Made by a program: the position numbers and the translations under genes | In this document: piece by piece, positions 58,452 through 64,000 of the stretch | How positions within the stretch are numbered: position 1 is the first letter of the stretch | How the letters are laid out: every line of letters begins with the position of its first letter | DNA from: an uncultured Oscillibacter sp. | GTDB taxonomy: Bacteria; Bacillota; Clostridia; Oscillospirales; Oscillospiraceae | Assembly: GCA_910589315.1 (NCBI GenBank) | Contig: CAJUTB010000004.1 | Coordinates: 45,717-109,716 of the forward strand | Direction of reading: 5' to 3' | Length of the DNA: 64,000 nucleotides | The notes under the pieces: generated by a model | Database searches by the model: none | What the model was told of the DNA's origin: nothing | Seen by the model: only the letters and a program-made list of their open reading frames with translations

Positions 58452-60275
58452 ATGAGCGCAGTTTCCGGCGCGGGCTTGCAGGACAGCCAACGCTTTCTCT
58501 CCGCCACCTTCCGGGGCGCGCTGTTCCCGGCCATCCTGTCCATGGGCGGCGTCATGGCCTCGACCCTGGCGAACAGCCTCATTGCCGGGAATCTGCTGGG
58601 CGGCAGCGCGCTGGCGGTTTTGAGCATTGTAAATCCGATCTATTTCATCTTTGCCACCATCGGTTCCCTGGCGGGCGCAGGCGCGGCGTCGGTTGCGGCG
58701 TGGTGTATTGGCCGGGACGATCAGGAGGGATGCAGCGCGGCGGTGACGCTGGCGGCGTTGCTGTCCCTGGCTCTGAGTCTGCTTCTGGCACTGCTCGGGC
58801 TGGCGTTTCTAGGGCCGCTGACCGCCGCGCTCGGCGCGGAGGGCGGTCTGGTGGAACCTGTGCGGCGGTATGCGGCGGTATATCTGTTCAGCGGCGTTGG
58901 CATTGCGGGCATTTATCCGCCCTTTTTTCTTTTGAAATTGGAGGGACGGCACCGGCTGTCCATGGCCTTGTTTTTGTGTCTGGCCGCGGCGTCGGTGGGC
59001 TTGGAATTATTCTGTGTGCTGGGCCTGGACCTGGGTCTTACCGGCGTTGCCTGGGGCTGTACCGCCGCTAATGCCGGTACGGCCCTGGCGGGCTGGGTTC
59101 TGCTGCTGCGCGGTTCCTTCCGGCTTTGCTCCATTGCCAAGGTCTGGCCGCACGCCTTGAAGCTCGTGACCGCCGGAAGCCCCGCCGCGTTAAACAACCT
59201 GTGCAGCGTTCTGCGGACCGTGGCGATGAATCTGCTGGTTGCGTCTCTGGCGGGGAGCCTGGGGCTGTCGGCGTTCAGCATCGTTTCCATGGCGGGCAAC
59301 CTGTCTCTTATCTTTATCAACGGTCTGAGCCAGACCACCGGACCGTTTGCCGGCGTGTTCACCAGCGAACGGGACGCCGAAAGCCTCCGGCAGATTGAAA
59401 AACAGGCTCTGCGCCTGGGCCTTTTGCTGATTCTGCCCGCTGCGGCGATTCTGGCGGTTTTGGCGGAGCCGTTCTGCCGCCTGTTCGGCGTTTCCGCGCC
59501 GGAGACGCTGTCGCTGGCCGTACCCGCCGCGGCGTTGTACGCGGTAAGCCTGCCCTTTGCCATGCTGTCGTCCATTTTGATGAACTACTATCTGGCCGCC
59601 GGACGCACCTGGCTGGCGAATTTCCTCACGGTCTGTCGGTCGTATCTGTTCCTGGTGCTTTCGGCGCGGATTTTATCAGGAGCTTTGGGAATTTACGGCG
59701 TGTGGCTCTCCTTTACAGCGGCGGAGATCCTGTCTTGGATCGCGTTGGCGGCGGCATTGTTTTTCTTCCGGAAAAGACGCCCGGAACTGCGGGGAATTCT
59801 CCTGCTGGACCGCCGCTTTGAGGACGAAGGCCGTTCCATTTCCTTCTCCGTTCACAGCCGTTTGGAGGAAATCCTAGACGCCTCCCAGCGGATTTCTGCG
59901 TTTTGCGACGAAAACGAGCTGGACCCCCAGCGGTCCATGCTGATCTCCCTCTCCTTGGAAGAAATGCTGGTGAGCATCAAGGACCACAGCTTTCCCGCGG
60001 ACGAAACCCAGGATATCAGCATCCGAATCCTGATCACGCCCGGCGAGACGCCGGAAGCCCCCGGCACGATTCTCCGAATCCGCTGTTCCGGGATTCCCTT
60101 CAACCCCATCGACTATTACGAACGCCGTCGGCAGGATGCCGCCGGAACCGGCGACGCCCTGGAGCTTCTGGACAGTCTTGACGACAGCCTAGGCATTGCC
60201 ATGATCTCCGCTTCGGCGTCCCTCGTCGACTACAAAACCACCTTTGGCGTCAATAATCTGACCATCGTTCTTTAG
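58452..60275 (+). CDS. MATE transporter fused to a degenerate HATPase (RsbW-like) domain
   Basis: Residues 1-450 of this 607-residue protein are a MATE-type transporter with about twelve membrane segments (SAVSGAG start, ANSLIAGNLLGGSALAVLS, GLSQTTGPFAGVFTSE). Residues 455-607 form a cytoplasmic domain like the GHKL ATPase at 63452. LSLEEMLVSIKDH aligns with that protein's N-box, and CSGIPFNPIDYY with its DRGKPFNPL. The N-box Asn is Ser and the ATP-contacting Asp is Cys, so ATP binding is doubtful. GGAGG precedes the ATG at eight bases. Confidence 0.85.
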   Translation: MSAVSGAGLQDSQRFLSATFRGALFPAILSMGGVMASTLANSLIAGNLLGGSALAVLSIVNPIYFIFATIGSLAGAGAASVAAWCIGRDDQEGCSAAVTLAALLSLALSLLLALLGLAFLGPLTAALGAEGGLVEPVRRYAAVYLFSGVGIAGIYPPFFLLKLEGRHRLSMALFLCLAAASVGLELFCVLGLDLGLTGVAWGCTAANAGTALAGWVLLLRGSFRLCSIAKVWPHALKLVTAGSPAALNNLCSVLRTVAMNLLVASLAGSLGLSAFSIVSMAGNLSLIFINGLSQTTGPFAGVFTSERDAESLRQIEKQALRLGLLLILPAAAILAVLAEPFCRLFGVSAPETLSLAVPAAALYAVSLPFAMLSSILMNYYLAAGRTWLANFLTVCRSYLFLVLSARILSGALGIYGVWLSFTAAEILSWIALAAALFFFRKRRPELRGILLLDRRFEDEGRSISFSVHSRLEEILDASQRISAFCDENELDPQRSMLISLSLEEMLVSIKDHSFPADETQDISIRILITPGETPEAPGTILRIRCSGIPFNPIDYYERRRQDAAGTGDALELLDSLDDSLGIAMISASASLVDYKTTFGVNNLTIVL

Positions 60276-60285
60276 GAGGAATCCA

Positions 60286-61305
60286 ATGACCTTACATAAC
60301 AAAAACGGACAGACCCTGGAAGTGGAACTCCGGCCCTACCGCCCCGGCGACGCGCCCCAGATCATCGCCTGTATCCGGGATGCCTACGGCGACACCTATG
60401 TAAAACCCTGCCTCTATACGGAAGAAGGCATCCGGCGGCACGAGGCGGAGGGGACGCTCTGTTTTTCTGTGGCGGAAGTCCCCGGCGGCATTGTGGCGGG
60501 AATTACCGCCTACGCGCTCTCGGACCACTTCCCCGGAATGTCCGAGGTTGCCTGCCAGATCATCCGGCGGGAGTACAACGGATATGGGCTGGCCCTGCCG
60601 CTTGCCCTCCACACAATGAAGCGGGCGGAAAAGCTCCCGCTCAACGCCCAATACGCCCGGGCGCTGGGCTGTCACTTGATCTCCCAAAAAACTCTGGACG
60701 GCATGGGGTTTACCGCCTGCGGATTTCTCCTGAATGTGTTCAATAAAGATTTGTTTAAGCACCGCTTTGAAAACGGCGATTACGTCAAAATCCCCCAGTC
60801 CCTGGCGGTGAAGCGGCAGAACAAAACCGGCGTGGGAGCCGTCTGGCTTCCGGACCGCCTGGTCCCGGCTGCGGAGGCTATGTATCGTAAAATGGGCCTT
60901 GTCTGGACCCGCCGGGAGAGCGCGTCGAGTCTTTCCGGCCCCGACCGCTGGAATCAGGAGCTGGACGAACAACACGCCTCCCTTTCGCTCCGGGCGGAGA
61001 CCTGCGGCGCAGCGTTTGAAACGAACCTTACGGCCATAGTTAAAGAACGGCTGGCGGCCTGCGGAGAGCGTGTCAATCAAACCGTCAACCTGTTTTTGAA
61101 CCTCTCCCGCCCCGGCAGCGGGACCGCTTATGAAATTGCCCGGCGTCTGGGCTTTTTCTTCACCGGTTTTCTCCCCTGCGGACCCGACGGCGAATACATG
61201 ATTCTGCATCATCCCTTAAAAACGCCCGTCCGGCTGGACGGTGTGCCCTATATCCCGGAATACGCGCCGTTCATGAACGAAATTAGGAGGTGTGTGAACA
61301 CATGA
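60286..61305 (+). CDS. GNAT acetyltransferase-like protein
   Basis: The 339-residue protein begins with a GNAT-like half (LRPYRPGDAPQIIACIRDAYG, EVACQIIRREYNGYGLALPL). A second half follows, possibly a divergent GNAT fold (IVKERLAACGERVNQTVN, AYEIARRLGFFFTGFLPCG). The usual Q/R-x-x-G-x-G/A acetyl-CoA loop is altered to RREYNGYGLA, so activity is uncertain. It starts ten bases after the MATE fusion gene and overlaps the phosphatase gene. Such proteins recur near SpoIIE-type phosphatases and RsbW-like ATPases. The target is unknown. Confidence 0.8.
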   Translation: MTLHNKNGQTLEVELRPYRPGDAPQIIACIRDAYGDTYVKPCLYTEEGIRRHEAEGTLCFSVAEVPGGIVAGITAYALSDHFPGMSEVACQIIRREYNGYGLALPLALHTMKRAEKLPLNAQYARALGCHLISQKTLDGMGFTACGFLLNVFNKDLFKHRFENGDYVKIPQSLAVKRQNKTGVGAVWLPDRLVPAAEAMYRKMGLVWTRRESASSLSGPDRWNQELDEQHASLSLRAETCGAAFETNLTAIVKERLAACGERVNQTVNLFLNLSRPGSGTAYEIARRLGFFFTGFLPCGPDGEYMILHHPLKTPVRLDGVPYIPEYAPFMNEIRRCVNT

Positions 61306-63449
61306 GAAAAGGCATCCGGGCCAGAATGGCCCGAACGATGACGGCGGTCGCCCTGCTGGCGATTCTGGTGCTGGGGGTCGCGGCGGCGTCGGGCCTGTTC
61401 CGTATGCGGACGGAGACCCTGCGAATCAACCGCGACCTGGGCGCACAGGCCGCCCAGGACAGCCGCGCCATTTTGGAACAGGAAGCCATGGACCAGCTCG
61501 CCGCTCTGGCGGAAGCCAAAGCGGAGACCGTCGACGCCAACATTCAGAGCATTATGAGCCAGGTGGACGTTTTGGCGGCGTCGGCGGAGGACCTGTATGC
61601 GTCTCCGGATGCCTTTGGACGGGTGCCGGTTTTGCCGCCGGACGCGGCGAACCAAGGGATTTTTACCGCCCAGATTGTCTACGCGGAGCGGACGCCTCCG
61701 GCGAATGTGGCGGATGAAGTGGGCCTGATCGGCAATCTCACGTTTCAGATGAACGGCGTCAGCGAGTTCCTCAAGGGCGCGGGCACGACCCAGATCGGAA
61801 CCGAGAGCGGCTTTATCGTCATGTGTGACGAAAATTCCAGCCTGAAAACCTCCATGGGCCATCTGGACCCCACCGAACGCTCCTGGTACCGCATGGCGGC
61901 GGACGGCGGCAAGCTGGTCTGGTCCGAGGCGTTTGAGGACACGTATGGGCGCGGTCTGGCTGTGACCTGCGGAAAGCCGGTCTACGGCCCCGGCGGAGAA
62001 TTGAAGGCCGTGGTCTCCATCGGCTCCACCCTGGACGATATCGGCACGTCCGTCACCCGTCTTACCATCGGAGAAACCGGCTATGCCTTTGCGGTGGACC
62101 GCAGCGGACAGGTGATTATGTCCAAAGATTTGTCCGTTGACCGCGAGGGCCATGTTACCGGCACCTGGAATCTGGCGGAAAGCGGCGGCTTGAAATTGCA
62201 GCTGGTGGCGGAGGACATCGCCGCTGGAAACCGCGGCGTTGCGGAAGTGCAGTTCCAGGGGAAGGCGGTGTATATGGCCTATGAACCGATGGAACATATG
62301 CCCTGGACGGTGGTGACGGTTATGACCGTTCACGAGGTCCAGGCCCCGGCCCAGGAGGGGGAGCTTCGCATTTCGTCTCTCTCCACCGCCGCAGGGCGGC
62401 AGATTGCCGGAATCATCCGCTCCACATCCCTGCTGATTGTTGCGGCGGTGGTCCTGGCGATTGCGGTGGCCATTGCCTGCGGCACGGCGGCGGCGGGGCG
62501 CATTACGCAGCCGCTGTCCCGGCTTACCGGCGAAGTGGAACGCCTGAGCGGCGGCGATCTGGACACCCGTATCCAGATTCAGACCGGCGATGAAATCCAG
62601 ACCCTGGCGGAAGCCTTCAACAGCATGACCGCCCGTCTGGAAACCTACATCCAGGACCTTACCGCCGTCACGGCGGAAAAAGAGCGCATCGGCGCGGAAC
62701 TGAACGTTGCCACGCAGATTCAAAGGGATATGCTTCCCAACATCTTCCCCGCATTCCCCGAGCAGAAAGAATTCGATATTTACGCCAGCATGGACCCCGC
62801 CAAGGAGGTCGGCGGCGACTTCTATGATTTCTTCATGGTGGACGGCGGCCATCTGGGAGTTGTGATGGCCGATGTGTCCGGCAAGGGCGTCCCGGCCGCG
62901 CTGTTCATGGTCATTGCGAAAACCATCATCAAAAACCAGGCTCTTACCGGCGGTTCGCTGGAACAGGTCTTTTCCAGGGCAAACGAGCAGCTGTGCGAAA
63001 ACAACGGCGAGGGCCTGTTTGTCACGGCCTTTATGGGCCTTCTGGACCTGACGGACGGAACCTTCGCCTATGTCAACGCCGGGCACAACCCGCCCCTTCT
63101 GCGGCGCAGCGGCGGACCGTATGAATACCTCCGCCTGGACCCCGGCTTTGTCCTGGCGGGCCTGGAAGGCATGGAGTTCCCCGGCGGAACGCTCCAGCTC
63201 GCTCCCGGCGATTCCCTGTTCCTTTACACCGACGGCGTGACAGAAGCTCTGGACCCAAAGGAGGAGCTGTTCGGCGAGGACCGCCTGGAAGCGGCCCTGA
63301 ACGCCCCGGAGGCGCAGAGCCTCAAGCCCATAGACCTTCTGCCCCGCATCCGCGCCGTCCTGTCGGACTTTGCCCAAGGAGCGGAGCAGGCCGACGACAT
63401 CACCATGCTTGCCATCACCTACACCGGTCCCGAGAAAGGAGGCGTTTGA
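61302..63449 (+). CDS. Membrane sensor SpoIIE-type PP2C phosphatase with HAMP domain
   Basis: The 715-residue protein has a membrane helix near 10-32, an extracellular Cache-like sensor to about 370 and a second helix near 373-395. A HAMP linker (TQPLSRLTGEVERLSGGDLD) is followed by the PP2C/SpoIIE domain from about 466. Catalytic landmarks are GGDFYDFF, VMADVSGKGVPAALFM, NAGHNPPLLRR, and ADDITMLAI, all intact. Such enzymes dephosphorylate STAS anti-anti-sigma proteins in partner switching. The ATG overlaps the previous stop, and AGGAGG lies 11 bases upstream. Confidence 0.93.
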   Translation: MRKGIRARMARTMTAVALLAILVLGVAAASGLFRMRTETLRINRDLGAQAAQDSRAILEQEAMDQLAALAEAKAETVDANIQSIMSQVDVLAASAEDLYASPDAFGRVPVLPPDAANQGIFTAQIVYAERTPPANVADEVGLIGNLTFQMNGVSEFLKGAGTTQIGTESGFIVMCDENSSLKTSMGHLDPTERSWYRMAADGGKLVWSEAFEDTYGRGLAVTCGKPVYGPGGELKAVVSIGSTLDDIGTSVTRLTIGETGYAFAVDRSGQVIMSKDLSVDREGHVTGTWNLAESGGLKLQLVAEDIAAGNRGVAEVQFQGKAVYMAYEPMEHMPWTVVTVMTVHEVQAPAQEGELRISSLSTAAGRQIAGIIRSTSLLIVAAVVLAIAVAIACGTAAAGRITQPLSRLTGEVERLSGGDLDTRIQIQTGDEIQTLAEAFNSMTARLETYIQDLTAVTAEKERIGAELNVATQIQRDMLPNIFPAFPEQKEFDIYASMDPAKEVGGDFYDFFMVDGGHLGVVMADVSGKGVPAALFMVIAKTIIKNQALTGGSLEQVFSRANEQLCENNGEGLFVTAFMGLLDLTDGTFAYVNAGHNPPLLRRSGGPYEYLRLDPGFVLAGLEGMEFPGGTLQLAPGDSLFLYTDGVTEALDPKEELFGEDRLEAALNAPEAQSLKPIDLLPRIRAVLSDFAQGAEQADDITMLAITYTGPEKGGV

Positions 63450-63451
63450 GG

Positions 63452-63859
63452 ATGCGCACGCTTACCATCCCGGCTGAAACGGACCAGCTGGAAACGGTAC
63501 AGGCATTCATTGACGAGGACCTGGACGCCGCGGACTGTGCGCCGGAAACCCGAATTCAGCTTCAGATCGCCGTAGAGGAACTGTTCGTTAATATCGCATT
63601 GTATGCCTACGAGCCCGGGCACGGCGACGCCGTGATTGGCTGCCTCTTGGAGCGGAACCCCCTCCGCGTTACCATTCGCTTTCAGGACCGCGGCAAACCC
63701 TTCAATCCCCTGGCGAAAAAAGACGCCGACATCACCCTTTCCGCGGAGGAACGGGGAATCGGCGGGCTGGGTATCTACATGGTCAAAAACACCATGGACG
63801 CGGTGCATTACGTCTGGGAAAACGGGTGCAATATTCTGACGGTTCAGAAAAATCTGTAA
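63452..63859 (+). CDS. RsbW/SpoIIAB-like anti-sigma factor or serine kinase (HATPase)
   Basis: The 135-residue GHKL ATPase has an intact N-box (QIAVEELFVNIALYAY), a G1 box (DRGKPFNPL) and a G2 box (RGIGGLGIYMVKNTMD). Such proteins bind a sigma factor or phosphorylate a STAS partner. It starts two bases after the phosphatase stop, with AGGAGG at nine bases, so kinase and phosphatase are made together. No STAS protein or sigma factor is in the window. Confidence 0.92.
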   Translation: MRTLTIPAETDQLETVQAFIDEDLDAADCAPETRIQLQIAVEELFVNIALYAYEPGHGDAVIGCLLERNPLRVTIRFQDRGKPFNPLAKKDADITLSAEERGIGGLGIYMVKNTMDAVHYVWENGCNILTVQKNL

Positions 63860-63863
63860 AAAA

Positions 63864-63901
63864 ATTCCGGGAGGTCCGATAAAGGACCTCCCGGAATCAT
63901 T
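63864..63901. terminator. Terminator between the signalling operon and rny
   Basis: A 14-bp stem (ATTCCGGGAGGTCC with GGACCTCCCGGAAT) around a six-base loop is flanked by an A run and a T-rich stretch. It lies between convergent genes. Confidence 0.92.
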
Positions 63902-64000
63902 TTATTTCGCGTACTCGACCACTTTGGTCTCCCGCAGGACATGGACCTTGATCTGACCGGGGTATTCCATTTCCTCCTCGATCTTCTTGGCCAGATCCCG
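63902..64000 (-). CDS. rny: Ribonuclease Y, C-terminal end (partial)
   Basis: The last 32 codons are visible and read AKKIEEEMEYPGQIKVHVLR, then ETKVVEYAK before TAA. This is the conserved C-terminus of RNase Y, the membrane-anchored endonuclease that starts mRNA decay in Firmicutes. The rest lies beyond the window. Confidence 0.9.
   Translation of the reverse strand, partial: RDLAKKIEEEMEYPGQIKVHVLRETKVVEYAK

Noticed and set aside
61248..63377. Open frame of 709 codons on the minus strand opposite the phosphatase
   Set aside because: The plus-strand frame has all PP2C motifs; the opposite frame is His/Arg/Gly-rich noise.

Overview
The window reads as chromosomal DNA of a GC-rich anaerobic member of the Firmicutes, most likely a gut clostridium near the Oscillospiraceae (Oscillibacter, Dysosmobacter or Flavonifractor-like). 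This rests on three S-layer-homology proteins, rubrerythrin, a FeoA-FeoA-FeoB system, PheB and DUF711/ACT genes, AGGAGG ribosome sites and sigma-A promoters. The genus is an inference. I see no rRNA, tRNA, CRISPR array or insertion sequence.

Positions 1-8280 (+) hold a TRAP transporter, a PPC/DUF296 protein and a complete E1-alpha, E1-beta, E2, E3 2-oxoacid or acetoin dehydrogenase operon. Positions 8314-13876 (-) hold rubrerythrin, a DUF711 plus ACT pair, and an aspartate-pathway block (pheB, hom, lysC). An SLH protein follows on the plus strand. Positions 15283-25420 are one long minus-strand housekeeping run: ddl, murF, an ABC-F ATPase, a YdcF protein, a flavodoxin, prfA, a small membrane protein, a fused Sua5-CoaE, and an M18 aminopeptidase.

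Positions 25550-33901 carry a second SLH protein, a hairpin-rich gap, a RodA/FtsW protein, tsaE-tsaB, upp, a hemolysin III protein, a marR-MATE operon and an AT-rich DUF2716 gene. Positions 33976-37335 are a minus-strand catabolic operon (cyclase, AhpD-like protein, old yellow enzyme). It is followed by a 1032-residue protein with flagellin-like ends and a glycine-rich presumed beta-helix centre. Positions 40700-44097 are the iron-uptake region, with two promoters that each carry a DtxR/IdeR-like palindrome. A 1450-residue S-layer protein occupies 45072-49424, and an HpcH/HpaI aldolase follows.

The most unusual part is 50700-63859. A minus-strand operon encodes an AAA+ ATPase and a DUF4157 (eCIS core) protein, both hallmarks of extracellular contractile injection systems. 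Downstream come two paralogous proteins with the same Gln-rich leader, a 74-residue protein, and a GNAT enzyme whose N-terminus is a copy of that small protein. No sheath, tube or baseplate gene is in the window. Divergent from it is a plus-strand set: a MATE transporter fused to a degenerate HATPase domain, a GNAT protein, a membrane SpoIIE-type phosphatase and an intact RsbW-like ATPase. This looks like a partner-switching signalling module. The window ends inside rny.
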